Below are positions 24,447 through 32,418 of a DNA stretch of 64,000 bases, in pieces. A program made the position numbers and the translations under genes. The stretch spans positions 124,001 through 188,000 of the forward strand of contig NZ_CP060695.1 of NCBI RefSeq assembly GCF_014352875.1. The letters run 5' to 3'. The notes under the pieces were generated by a model. It was given only the letters and a program-made list of their open reading frames with translations. It made no database searches and was not told the origin of the DNA. Numbering within the stretch: the stretch's first letter is position 1; each line of letters begins with the position of its first letter. Source of the stretch: Polaribacter pectinis. Lineage in GTDB: Bacteria; Bacteroidota; Bacteroidia; Flavobacteriales; Flavobacteriaceae.

Positions 24447-25409
24447 ATGAAAATATTAGTCCAAATTTCTAGAATATTAGTAGGAGCCTTATTTATATTT
24501 TCAGGCTTTGTAAAATTGGTAGATCCAATTGGTTCTCAATACAAGTTTCAAGAATATTTTTCTGAAAGCGTTTTAAATATGGAATTTTTAATTCCTTATG
24601 CATTACCTTTTGCAGTGTTGCTAATTGTAGCAGAAATTCTTTTAGGAGTCATGATTTTAATTGGCTACAAACCAAAATTAACAGTTTGGAGTTTGTTAAT
24701 TATTACTTTAATATTTTTGTTTTTAACTTGGTATTCAGCTTTTTACAATAAAGTGACAGATTGTGGTTGCTTTGGAGATGCCATAAAATTAACACCTTGG
24801 GAAACCTTTTATAAGAACGTAATTCTAATTGTTCTAATCCTTTTATTATTGATAAAAGTTGAGTTTATAAAGCCAATTTTTAAAGGTAAAATACCCAAAA
24901 TAATCACGTTTTTATCATTAGGTGTTTTCTTATTTATTGTACAACATGTTTTAACACATTTGCCAATTATCGATTTCAGAGCGTATGCAATTGGTAAAGA
25001 TTTAAAAGAAGGAATGAAATATCCAGAAGATGGTAGTATTCCTCCAGTTCATGATTTTATGTTGGAAGATTCTCAAGCAGATTTAGCACCAGTCTTGTTA
25101 GAAAAAGAAAAAGTAATGTTGGTAATTGTTTACAATTTATCCAAAGCAGATAAAAACGGGTTTCCAGCAATTAAACAAATTGCAGATAAAGCAATTAAAA
25201 AAGGATATACAGTGTATGGAGCATCTGCTTCGTTTACCGACGATTTATTATTAGCACAAAAAGAATATAATTTGCCTTTCGAATTTTTGTTTTGTGATGA
25301 GACTACATTAAAAACAATGATTAGAGCAAATCCTGGAGTCATGATTTTAGATAAAGGAACAGTTACGCAAAAGAAAAATTGGGTTGATGTAGATGATTTA
25401 GAGTTGTAA
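24447..25409 (+). CDS. DoxX/MauE-like membrane protein with C-terminal thioredoxin-like domain (BT_3928 family)
   Basis: A 320-aa inner-membrane protein. Residues 1-150 contain four to five transmembrane segments in the DoxX/MauE style, including RILVGALFIFSGFVKLVDP and the periplasmic DCGCFGDA motif, whose cysteines suggest quinone or disulfide redox chemistry. A further helix near 155-175 precedes a soluble domain (about 200-320) that looks like a thioredoxin fold lacking an obvious CxxC. I use the ATG at 24447 rather than the TTG two codons upstream. It probably works with DUF1599 in one transcript; the exact role is unknown. Confidence 0.8.
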   Translation: MKILVQISRILVGALFIFSGFVKLVDPIGSQYKFQEYFSESVLNMEFLIPYALPFAVLLIVAEILLGVMILIGYKPKLTVWSLLIITLIFLFLTWYSAFYNKVTDCGCFGDAIKLTPWETFYKNVILIVLILLLLIKVEFIKPIFKGKIPKIITFLSLGVFLFIVQHVLTHLPIIDFRAYAIGKDLKEGMKYPEDGSIPPVHDFMLEDSQADLAPVLLEKEKVMLVIVYNLSKADKNGFPAIKQIADKAIKKGYTVYGASASFTDDLLLAQKEYNLPFEFLFCDETTLKTMIRANPGVMILDKGTVTQKKNWVDVDDLEL

Positions 25410-25437
25410 AATATTCCTATTATCAACTTATAAAGGA

Positions 25438-26739
25438 CTAATTTTTATTACGTAGTTTATCTATTTCAGTAAGTGTTAGTCCTTTTTCTTTTTTAAAGAA
25501 TATGTGTTTAGAGCTTCCAATAATTTGAGCAGAATAAATTCCAGAATGCCCAGAAAATAAATATGAAGTTATACAAGCCAACGCAATAAAAACGCCAGAT
25601 TCAATTCCGAATAATTCTATTCCCATTATTGTACACGCAATTGGAGTATTTGTAGCTCCTGCAAAAACAGCAACAAAGCCCATTCCTGCTAATAATGGCA
25701 TTGGTAAAGGAATAAACCAAATTAATACGTTTCCTAAAGTTGCTCCAATAAAGAATAAAGGTGTTACTTCTCCACCTTTAAAACCTGCTCCTAAAGTGAA
25801 CGAAGTAAATAATAATTTCAGTAAAAAATCATAAGAATTTAAATCGATATTAAAAGCATCTACAATTGTTGGCACACCTAAACCAATATATTTTGTAGTT
25901 CCTATTAAATACCAAGTAATGGCTAGTATTGTTCCACCAATTACAGGACGAAGTGGAGGATATTTAATCGTTCTTTTGAATAAATTACCCCAAAAATGAG
26001 TTGATTTAGAAAATAGCATACTTACCAAACCAAAAATAATTCCTGCTAATAAAGACCATAAAACAGTTGCAGGTGTTAAATCTGCAACTCTTGAAATTGT
26101 ATAGTGAGTATGATGAGAAATTTCCCAAAAATCACAAAAATAGTTGGCAAAAATTGCGGCTAAAAAACTCGGAATAATCGCATCAAATTTTATGCGTCCA
26201 ATAATCATTACTTCTAAAGCAAAAATGGCACCAGCCAAAGGTGTTCCAAAAACAGATGCAAAACCAGCACTTATACCAGCAATTAATATAATTTTTCGAT
26301 CTAAATTAGATAGTTTGAATATTTTTGTAAACTGATCTGCAATTGCACCACCAATTTGTACAGCAGTTCCTTCACGACCTGCAGAACCTCCAAATAAATG
26401 TGTAAGAATGGTGCCTAAAAAAACTAAAGGAGCCATTTTAAAAGGAATTATTTTTTTAGGAGAATGAAATTCTTCCAACAATAAATTGTTTCCTTTTACA
26501 ACACTTTCTCCATAATAATGATAAGACAAACCAATTACTAAACCTGCAATTGGCAACAATGCAATAATCCAAAGATTTGCTTCTCTATAGTTTGTTGCCC
26601 ATTCTAAAGTCCATAAAAATACTGCAGATGCACTTCCTGTAAAAGCACCAATAAGCAAACAGATAAAAGTCCATTTTAATAGAAAAAGCAAAGAAAAGCT
26701 TTGCTCAAAGGAAAGAAAGAATCTTTTAATTTTATCCAT
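25438..26739 (-). CDS. ClC-family chloride channel or H+/Cl- antiporter
   Basis: A membrane protein of 433 aa with about ten hydrophobic stretches. The ClC filter and gate sequence GSAGREGTAVQIGG is present (GREGT at 121-125), with E123 in the position of the external gating glutamate; the usual GREGP proline is a threonine. A GFKGGEVTPLFFIGA motif corresponds to the third anion-binding loop. I use ATG 26739, because the longer alternative begins at TTG 26760 and a promoter box lies between. No cytosolic CBS domain is present. Channel versus antiporter cannot be decided here. Confidence 0.88.
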   Translation of the reverse strand: MDKIKRFFLSFEQSFSLLFLLKWTFICLLIGAFTGSASAVFLWTLEWATNYREANLWIIALLPIAGLVIGLSYHYYGESVVKGNNLLLEEFHSPKKIIPFKMAPLVFLGTILTHLFGGSAGREGTAVQIGGAIADQFTKIFKLSNLDRKIILIAGISAGFASVFGTPLAGAIFALEVMIIGRIKFDAIIPSFLAAIFANYFCDFWEISHHTHYTISRVADLTPATVLWSLLAGIIFGLVSMLFSKSTHFWGNLFKRTIKYPPLRPVIGGTILAITWYLIGTTKYIGLGVPTIVDAFNIDLNSYDFLLKLLFTSFTLGAGFKGGEVTPLFFIGATLGNVLIWFIPLPMPLLAGMGFVAVFAGATNTPIACTIMGIELFGIESGVFIALACITSYLFSGHSGIYSAQIIGSSKHIFFKKEKGLTLTEIDKLRNKN

Positions 26740-26747
26740 ATATGCAG

Positions 26748-26755
26748 CAAAAATA
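26748..26755 (-). promoter_or_regulatory. -7 promoter box of the ClC gene; near-leaderless transcript
   Basis: TATTTTTG on the minus strand ends 8 bp before the ATG at 26739. A transcript starting 5-7 bases after the box would carry almost no leader. Confidence 0.45.
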
Positions 26756-26844
26756 AACAATTAAAAGGAAAGAGATTAAGTAGCTAAATATTCCTTTTTT
26801 TAAGATTTTGTTGTAACTTGTTTTCAAGTTATAAAATTAAAAAA

Positions 26845-27546
26845 ATGAACGAATTTGTTACCTATACATCAGAAGAAAATTACGTAATAATAACCATCAA
26901 AAACGGAAAAGCAAATGCAATTTCGCACGAAGTTGTAGATGGTTTAAACGAAAGTTTAAATAAAGCTGAAAAAGAAAATAAAGTAGTGATTCTTACTGGA
27001 CAAAATGGAATATTTTCTGCTGGTTTCGATTTAAAAGTGATGACAAAATCACCTGAATCTGCCAAAGAATTGGTAACAAAAGGTTCTAAATTATCATTAA
27101 AAATGTTGTCTTTTCCTCAACCTATAATTGTAGCTTGTTCTGGTCATGCAATTGCTAAAGGTGCATTTTTATTACTTTCTTCAGATTATAGAATTGGAGT
27201 AGAAGGCGATTTTAAAATTGGTTTAAACGAAGTAATGATTGGCATGACAATGCACAATGCAGGAATTGCAATCGCAAATGCTCGCTTGTCTGAAGTTTAT
27301 TTAAATAGAAGCGTAAATAACGCAGAAATTTACAATCCTAAACAAGCAGTTGATGCTGGTTTTTTTGATTTAGTGGTTCCTGAAAGCCATTTATTACCAA
27401 CTGCAATTAAAGTTGCTGGAATGTTTGGGAAACTAAATAAGAAAGCACATTCTGAAACAAAACTAAAAGTTAGAAAACAACATTTAGAGAATTTAGAAAA
27501 AGCGATTGAGTTGGATTTAGCAGGTGATATTTCTATAAACTCGTAA
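26845..27546 (+). CDS. Crotonase (enoyl-CoA hydratase/isomerase) family protein
   Basis: A 233-aa member of the crotonase superfamily. The oxyanion-hole strands are seen in ILTGQNGIFSAGFDLKVMT (about residues 50-68) and in AIAKGAFLLLSSDYRIG (about 104-120). The family's usual catalytic glutamates are not obvious in the second motif (LNEVMIGM is present), so hydratase, isomerase or thioesterase activity cannot be told apart. I use the ATG at 26845; the longer TTG start adds nine non-family residues. It is a single gene between the divergent ClC gene and a repeat-rich intergenic region. Confidence 0.85.
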   Translation: MNEFVTYTSEENYVIITIKNGKANAISHEVVDGLNESLNKAEKENKVVILTGQNGIFSAGFDLKVMTKSPESAKELVTKGSKLSLKMLSFPQPIIVACSGHAIAKGAFLLLSSDYRIGVEGDFKIGLNEVMIGMTMHNAGIAIANARLSEVYLNRSVNNAEIYNPKQAVDAGFFDLVVPESHLLPTAIKVAGMFGKLNKKAHSETKLKVRKQHLENLEKAIELDLAGDISINS

Positions 27547-27605
27547 TATATAGAGTTTGAAAACAAAACAAAATATATAAAATTAAGTTGTGTCTTTTAA
27601 TTGTT

Positions 27606-27689
27606 TGTCATTTCGAATGCAATGCAATGAAGTTGAGAAATCTTTTTACTTAATTTTATTTGAGATTTCTCCATTAAGTCGAAATGACA
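27606..27689. repeat. Inverted-repeat element, TGTCATTTCGA family (copy A)
   Basis: Ends TGTCATTTCGA (27606-27616) and TCGAAATGACA (27679-27689) are perfect 11-bp reverse complements. Inside, GAGAAATCT pairs with AGATTTCTC. The middle of the left arm contains an ATGCA-ATGCA direct repeat. Similar hairpins are scattered in Bacteroidota genomes; a relative lies at 41523-41589. Confidence 0.75.
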
Positions 27690-27724
27690 TTTAGTATTTA
27701 ATTTAACTTTGGGGAAAATAAAAA

Positions 27725-27814
27725 AGCTACCAAACAAGATTAGCCCTGATTGAAACGACATCCTTTTTTTGTTTTTCTCAAAAAAAGATATAGTGGAAAG
27801 CAGGAAATAGCTAC
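27725..27814 (+). repeat. Dispersed structured element, copy 3
   Basis: 5' arm CAAACAAGATTAGCCCTGAT (from 27731) and 3' arm GGAAAGCAGGAAATAGCTAC. CCTG/CAGG are complementary and the apical hairpin is ATCCTTTTTTTG / CAAAAAAAGAT. Flanking GCTAC repeats mark both ends. The 3' arm ends 5 bp from the stop codon of the minus-strand DUF1684 gene. Confidence 0.8.
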
Positions 27815-27819
27815 AAAAA

Positions 27820-28434
27820 CTAATGCTTCTCAAAAACTTTAATTCCGGCTTTTATTTCTACATCCAAATGATTTTTTCTTGGCGTAAGTGGACAGGAATA
27901 CTTGTCATTATAAGCACAGTAAGGATTGTAGGTGTTGTTGAAATTTAATTCAAACGTATTTTCTTCGGAAATATCTGTTATCATTACATCCATATAACGT
28001 CCTCCACCATAAGAATCTTCGCCAGAAGTATTGTCTGTAAAAGGTAAAAATAAGTAATCTTTATACTTTTCGTCTCGCAAATCATCTTGACTCTGGTAAA
28101 TAGTTAATTCTAAATCTTGACCTTTTAAAGTGAAGTTTAGTTTGCCATATTCTTTATACAAAGGTTTTCTGTCTGTGGTTGTTGCCATTTCAAAAGTTGG
28201 CGCATTTTCTGTTCGAGTCAATTTTGCAGTGACAATAAAAGTTGAATCTATAGGAAAGAAATCTAACCCTTTAAAATTCTTTAAATCTTTCTTTTTTAGT
28301 GGAGATTTAGATGCGTCTTTATAACTAGCATTCAATACTTGTTGATATTCAGTTTCACCAACCAAAGCTCTTTTACCTTGAGAATTACAAGAAATAATTA
28401 ATAATAAAGTAAATAATAGAACGAGTTTTTTCAT
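27820..28434 (-). CDS. DUF1684 lipoprotein
   Basis: A 204-aa protein with lipoprotein signal (lipobox LIISC, cysteine at 16). The body matches DUF1684, recognised by the C-terminal motif NNTYNPYCAYNDKYSCPLTP and the preceding GGGRYMDV segment. The family is widespread in Bacteroidota and of unknown function; the conserved Cys/Pro-rich end suggests a ligand-binding beta-barrel. It follows the DUF4252 gene by 3 bp, so the two lipoproteins are made together. Confidence 0.85.
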   Translation of the reverse strand: MKKLVLLFTLLLIISCNSQGKRALVGETEYQQVLNASYKDASKSPLKKKDLKNFKGLDFFPIDSTFIVTAKLTRTENAPTFEMATTTDRKPLYKEYGKLNFTLKGQDLELTIYQSQDDLRDEKYKDYLFLPFTDNTSGEDSYGGGRYMDVMITDISEENTFELNFNNTYNPYCAYNDKYSCPLTPRKNHLDVEIKAGIKVFEKH

Positions 28435-28437
28435 CTT

Positions 28438-28971
28438 TTAATTTGGATTGAACCCTGGTGTTTTAGGAGTTGTTTGGTAATTATGAATTAGTTTAGTAGA
28501 TAAATCTTCAAATTGATTTGTTTCTGAAAGTTGTTTTAATTGATTCGGATCAAACCTTCCTTTTAGATAAATAACAGATGTTTTTGCTAATGTTGAATTA
28601 AAAATAATCGCTTGTGAAACGATATCTCCATTTTCTTTTACTGAAATAATTTTAGTTTTTTCTTCTGTATTTGTTCTTAATATATCTGTGAAATTTGAAT
28701 TTGTTACCAAATTCATTTCACCAATTAACTGCGATTGTTTTTCTTTAGAAATATCATTAAAAGTGATGACTTTAAAATCTCTAACATTCCCAAATAAATC
28801 ATTAATTTCTGGAGAAATATTGGTTAATAAGGCTCTCATAAAATTAGGGACTTGAAATGCAGTTACACCTAAATCGCTTTTATGGTCATTAAAAAAACTT
28901 TGAAAAGATTTTCCACTGCCACAAGAAAAAAGAAAAAGTGAAATACAAATTATGATGATATGTTTTTTCAT
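28438..28971 (-). CDS. DUF4252 lipoprotein
   Basis: A 177-aa protein with lipoprotein signal (lipobox LFSC, cysteine at 17). The segment VTAFQVPNFMRALL followed by a mixed alpha/beta region (GNVRDFKVITFNDIS, ISVKENGDIVSQAIIF, SVIYLKGRFDPNQL) matches the Bacteroidota family DUF4252, function unknown. First gene of a two-lipoprotein transcript with the DUF1684 gene. No promoter consensus is evident in the short upstream stretch. Confidence 0.82.
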   Translation of the reverse strand: MKKHIIIICISLFLFSCGSGKSFQSFFNDHKSDLGVTAFQVPNFMRALLTNISPEINDLFGNVRDFKVITFNDISKEKQSQLIGEMNLVTNSNFTDILRTNTEEKTKIISVKENGDIVSQAIIFNSTLAKTSVIYLKGRFDPNQLKQLSETNQFEDLSTKLIHNYQTTPKTPGFNPN

Positions 28972-29019
28972 AAATAATGATTATTGAAAACCAAAAATAC
29001 AACTTTCAATTATTTTATG

Positions 29020-29180
29020 TAGATTTGATGCATCAATAAACCAGAAATGAAAAATGTCATTACATATATTACCAAGCAATCGTGTGTTTCACGAAAAAGT
29101 CGGTATGTTTATATGTTTTGATGATATCTATATAAAATCAAACAGTTATAAAAAGTCCGACTTAACAGTCGGACTTTTTA
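29020..29180 (+). ncRNA. Candidate short transcript with promoter box, 24-codon ORF and terminator
   Basis: TAGATTTG (29020-29027) fits the -7 consensus, although no -33 element is clear. About 120 bp further a perfect terminator hairpin (29149-29180) has no annotated gene before it. Between them only a 24-codon reading frame is present (29047-29121, MKNVITYITKQ...). This could be a small regulatory RNA or a tiny peptide mRNA. Sequence shows promoter, ORF and terminator only; expression is unproven. Confidence 0.4.
29149..29180 (+). terminator. Orphan intrinsic terminator
   Basis: Stem AAAAAGTCCGACT / AGTCGGACTTTTT around TAAC with T-rich 3' side. The only upstream + strand unit is the candidate short transcript at 29020. 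Confidence 0.8.
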
Positions 29181-29230
29181 TTTTTACATAAATTCTGAAT
29201 TTCGATTCAGCATTAATAAACCAACCAACC

Positions 29231-30448
29231 ATGAACACTTTATTTAAAAACTACATTAATACTTTTAGAGGACTCTCTAAAGAAGTTTGGTGGCTTTCGT
29301 TAATAACTTTAATTAACAGAGCAGGAACAATGGTAATTCCGTTCTTGTCTTTATATCTAACAAAAAGTCTTAATTTTTCACTTTCTGATGTGGGTTGGAT
29401 TATGTCTTTTTTTGGAATTGGTTCTTTGGTCGGAACTTGGTTAGGAGGCAAATTGACAGATAAAATAGGGTATTATAAAGTGATGTTATTTAGTTTATTT
29501 CTTACCGGAATTTTCTTTGTTTTATTGCAGTTTGCAACTACTTTTAATGAATTTTGTCTAGGTATTTTTATAGTAATGTTGGTGGCAGATGCTTTTAGGC
29601 CAGCTATGTTTGTGGCTTTAAATGCGTACAGTAAACCAGAGAATAAAACACGTTCTGTAACTTTAATTCGTTTGGCAATTAATTTAGGTTTTTCTGCTGG
29701 ACCTGCAATTGGTGGAATTATAATTGTAAGTATTGGTTACCAAGGTTTGTTTTGGGTAGATGGAATTACATGTGCTTTAGCAGGAATTTTATTATTGAAT
29801 GTTTTGCATCCTAAAAAAGCAAGAATTTTAGATAAGGTTAAAGTAGAGAACCCAGTTTCTGCTTACAAAGACAAAGCTTTTTGGGTGTTTTTTATAGCGA
29901 TGTTTATTTTCGGATTTACCTTTTTACAATATTTCTCTACAATGCCTTTATACTATAAAGACGTTAGAATGTTGTCTGAATTAGAGATAGGTTTACTTAT
30001 GGGATTCAATGGGTTTTTCATTTTTGTTTTTGAAATGCCATTAATTAAATGGTTAGAAAATCCAAAAAATTCGAAAATTAAATTAGTTGCAATTGGATTA
30101 TTTTTGGTCGCAATTAGCTTTACAATTTTAAATGCAACTTCTTGGTTCGGAATTTTATTAATAGGAATGTTGTTAATGACTGTAGGAGAAATGATTGCTT
30201 TTCCGTTTTCTAACGCTTTTGCAGTAGAAAGAGCAAAGAAAGGAAACCAAGGAGAATATATGGCTTTGTATGCGATTGCGTTTTCATTATCGCATATTTT
30301 TAGTCATAATTCTGGAATGCAAATGGTAGATAAATTTGGTTTTGAATTTACTTTGAATGTATTAACAGTTTTAGCACTTATTGGTGTTTTTATTCTGTTA
30401 TTTCTAGTTACGATTTTAAAGAAGGAAAAAGAAAATCAATCGAAATAA
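29231..30448 (+). CDS. MFS transporter
   Basis: A 405-aa integral membrane protein with about twelve hydrophobic segments, the length of a 12-helix major facilitator. Motif A lies in the loop between helices 2 and 3 (GTWLGGKLTDKIGYYKVM, about residues 66-83). The second half carries a weaker repeat near LEIGLLMGFNGF. Such transporters often export small molecules or drugs, and the substrate is unknown. Its last 13 bp overlap the convergent DMP19-family gene. Confidence 0.87.
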   Translation: MNTLFKNYINTFRGLSKEVWWLSLITLINRAGTMVIPFLSLYLTKSLNFSLSDVGWIMSFFGIGSLVGTWLGGKLTDKIGYYKVMLFSLFLTGIFFVLLQFATTFNEFCLGIFIVMLVADAFRPAMFVALNAYSKPENKTRSVTLIRLAINLGFSAGPAIGGIIIVSIGYQGLFWVDGITCALAGILLLNVLHPKKARILDKVKVENPVSAYKDKAFWVFFIAMFIFGFTFLQYFSTMPLYYKDVRMLSELEIGLLMGFNGFFIFVFEMPLIKWLENPKNSKIKLVAIGLFLVAISFTILNATSWFGILLIGMLLMTVGEMIAFPFSNAFAVERAKKGNQGEYMALYAIAFSLSHIFSHNSGMQMVDKFGFEFTLNVLTVLALIGVFILLFLVTILKKEKENQSK

Positions 30449-30897
30449 GAAATATTTTCTCGAACATAATCGATTGTTAGTTGAACAATATCATCTTCAT
30501 ATTTTTCAAATTGAAGATCTAAATCGTCCCATAAATCGATATTAGATTCCTTTTGCATGAGAATTCCTTGTCGGATTTTTATGTTTTTTGGAACAGGAAT
30601 TTCTGGGAATAAGAAAATGGCTTTCGTTAAAATATCTACGGTTTTTTCTGCTTTTATAGCTAAATACGCTTGAAAAATTTCGTGTGTAAATTGCCCTGAA
30701 GAACTAAAAAAGAACTGTATAAAACCACCTTCAGTTACATTTTGCTCTAAAATATCGATATAGATAAAGGTTTTTTCAAACTCGTTTAGATTTTCGAAAT
30801 TATCTCTTTCAGGAATTTTCTTCCCAATGATTTCTCCAATTCGAGTAATTTTTTCTGAATCGTCATTTAAAAGTAAAGCAATTTCTGTTGAAGTCAT
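30436..30897 (-). CDS. DMP19/DUF4375-family protein
   Basis: A 153-aa soluble acidic protein. The central EQNVTEGGFIQFFFSSSGQF with NGGF-type motif is the signature of the DMP19-like family (DUF4375). In Neisseria DMP19 is a DNA-mimic protein that blocks a repressor; most bacterial relatives are uncharacterised, so that role is only a possibility here. The 3' end overlaps the MFS gene by 13 bp. It starts 1 bp after the VOC gene's stop on the same strand, so it is co-transcribed with it. Confidence 0.75.
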   Translation of the reverse strand: MTSTEIALLLNDDSEKITRIGEIIGKKIPERDNFENLNEFEKTFIYIDILEQNVTEGGFIQFFFSSSGQFTHEIFQAYLAIKAEKTVDILTKAIFLFPEIPVPKNIKIRQGILMQKESNIDLWDDLDLQFEKYEDDIVQLTIDYVRENISYFD

Positions 30898-30898
30898 T

Positions 30899-31966
30899 TT
30901 AGTTGAATTTCTTTACACGTTTTAAATTCATTCCTTTAATCATCCAATTTGGCAATGGTTTTTTAGGATTTCTATTTTTTAGGTTGATATTTATTCCCAA
31001 CTTTTTAATCAACGGTACTTTATGAGTTTCTATAAATTCGATTAAAGTTCCATCAAAATCTTCAATATAACCCCAATGTCCATTTGCTTCTCCCATATCA
31101 AAAGATTCGGAACTAATTACTTGAAAAGGAACTCCTTTTTGTTCACATTCGTTTTTTAGCGTTTCCATTTTTCTAATATCAAAACATAAGTGAATGTAGC
31201 CTAAATCTCCCCAATATCTATCTTCAAAAATTTTATTTGGAGTATTTTCTAAAGATTGAATCAATTCAATTTGGCTATCTCCAAACAATTTTGCAAAACC
31301 ACCAACTCTTTTTTCTGAATGAGAAAGCAGGATTCTTCTAAACTTCCTATCACCATTATTAAGGGTTTTTAAATCTTCAAAAACCCCAGTTTTATCAAAC
31401 TCAATTTTGTCATAACCTAAAATATCTTTGTATAATTTTAGGGAAGTATCAATATTAGAAACTCCAATGGATGTTCCATAAATGCCTCCAACATCAAGTT
31501 TTTTATTATCGTAAAAAGAATTAAATTCTTTAATTTTTAGAATATTATCAAACGGGTCTTTTAAATAAAAACTCTTACCATTATCTGGTTCTGTAGAAAT
31601 TTTAGAAATAATATTTTCATTTAATTGCTTCAGCCTATCAAACGTTTTAGAAATGTTTTTTGTTTTAATTATCGGAAACTGAATTCCTAAATCGCCCAAT
31701 TTAAAATTGTTTTTAGGTTTAGAAGGTTTTCTATTGGTGTATTGCCAAATTTCATAACCACCACCACCTTGCATGTTTAAAGCCAACAAAGCTCTTTTTT
31801 TTCGAGATTTTCCACCCATATATTTTGCCATATACGTAGCTTCGTTGTTATCATCAAAAATTAAAGCATCTGCACCTAAAGTTTTTGCATACCATTTAAA
31901 AGCTTTGTCTGCATTTTCAACACCAATTCCTATTTGTTGAATTCCGTAAATTAGTTTTTCTGTCAT
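30899..31966 (-). CDS. VOC (glyoxalase/bleomycin-resistance) family protein, two domains
   Basis: A 355-aa protein with two vicinal-oxygen-chelate modules. The first covers about residues 5-130 (IQQIGIGVENADKAFKWYAKTLGAD). The second covers about 155-315 (YGTSIGVSNIDTSLKLYKDILGYDKIEFD) and ends in IEDFDGTLIEFIETHKVP. Candidate metal ligands are histidines and glutamates at the domain edges, such as YIHLCFD and LIEFIE. These enzymes include glyoxalases and dioxygenases; the substrate is unknown. It follows the DUF4174 gene and precedes the DMP19-like gene closely, suggesting one minus-strand transcript. Confidence 0.82.
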   Translation of the reverse strand: MTEKLIYGIQQIGIGVENADKAFKWYAKTLGADALIFDDNNEATYMAKYMGGKSRKKRALLALNMQGGGGYEIWQYTNRKPSKPKNNFKLGDLGIQFPIIKTKNISKTFDRLKQLNENIISKISTEPDNGKSFYLKDPFDNILKIKEFNSFYDNKKLDVGGIYGTSIGVSNIDTSLKLYKDILGYDKIEFDKTGVFEDLKTLNNGDRKFRRILLSHSEKRVGGFAKLFGDSQIELIQSLENTPNKIFEDRYWGDLGYIHLCFDIRKMETLKNECEQKGVPFQVISSESFDMGEANGHWGYIEDFDGTLIEFIETHKVPLIKKLGININLKNRNPKKPLPNWMIKGMNLKRVKKFN

Positions 31967-31977
31967 TTATAAATACC

Positions 31978-32397
31978 CTAATTTTTATTTTTCAGCTCTT
32001 TTTTTCTCATGGGCATTCCATCAATTATTGCAAATAATTTTTCTGATGTTAAAACTGAATCTTGCTCCAATTTTACATCTCCGTCTAAACCAATTAAAAG
32101 TACTTTAAAAGGCTTTAAATTATGTACGTATTTTTTATACAAAGAGTTTGATTTGTGCCAATTTTCTTTAAAATTGAAGTTATAAACGTCTTTAGTAAAT
32201 CGATATACAAGTAGTTTTCTGTCTAAAAGTTCTTTTTTGTGTTCTTGAATAATTAAGGTTTGGTTTTTAAATTCAGAACTATTTACATTATCAGTATAAA
32301 CCAATAGAACTCTATTTTTCCATTGATGGATTTTAATGTTTTGTCCAAATACAATCATACCAAAAAACAAGAAAAATGAAAATAATTTGAACTTCAT
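31978..32397 (-). CDS. DUF4174 exported protein
   Basis: A 139-aa protein with a Sec signal peptide (residues 1-18, ending VFGQ) and a small alpha/beta domain: KNRVLLVYTDNVNSSEF at the start, FKVLLIGLDGDVKLEQDSVL in the middle and the closing FAIIDGMPMRKKEL. This is the DUF4174 pattern, a thioredoxin-like fold family without a known activity and here without CxxC. It follows the S15 hydrolase gene by 21 bp and precedes the VOC gene by 11 bp. Confidence 0.82.
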   Translation of the reverse strand: MKFKLFSFFLFFGMIVFGQNIKIHQWKNRVLLVYTDNVNSSEFKNQTLIIQEHKKELLDRKLLVYRFTKDVYNFNFKENWHKSNSLYKKYVHNLKPFKVLLIGLDGDVKLEQDSVLTSEKLFAIIDGMPMRKKELKNKN

Positions 32398-32418
32398 ATT
32401 ATAATAATTCTAGACAAT

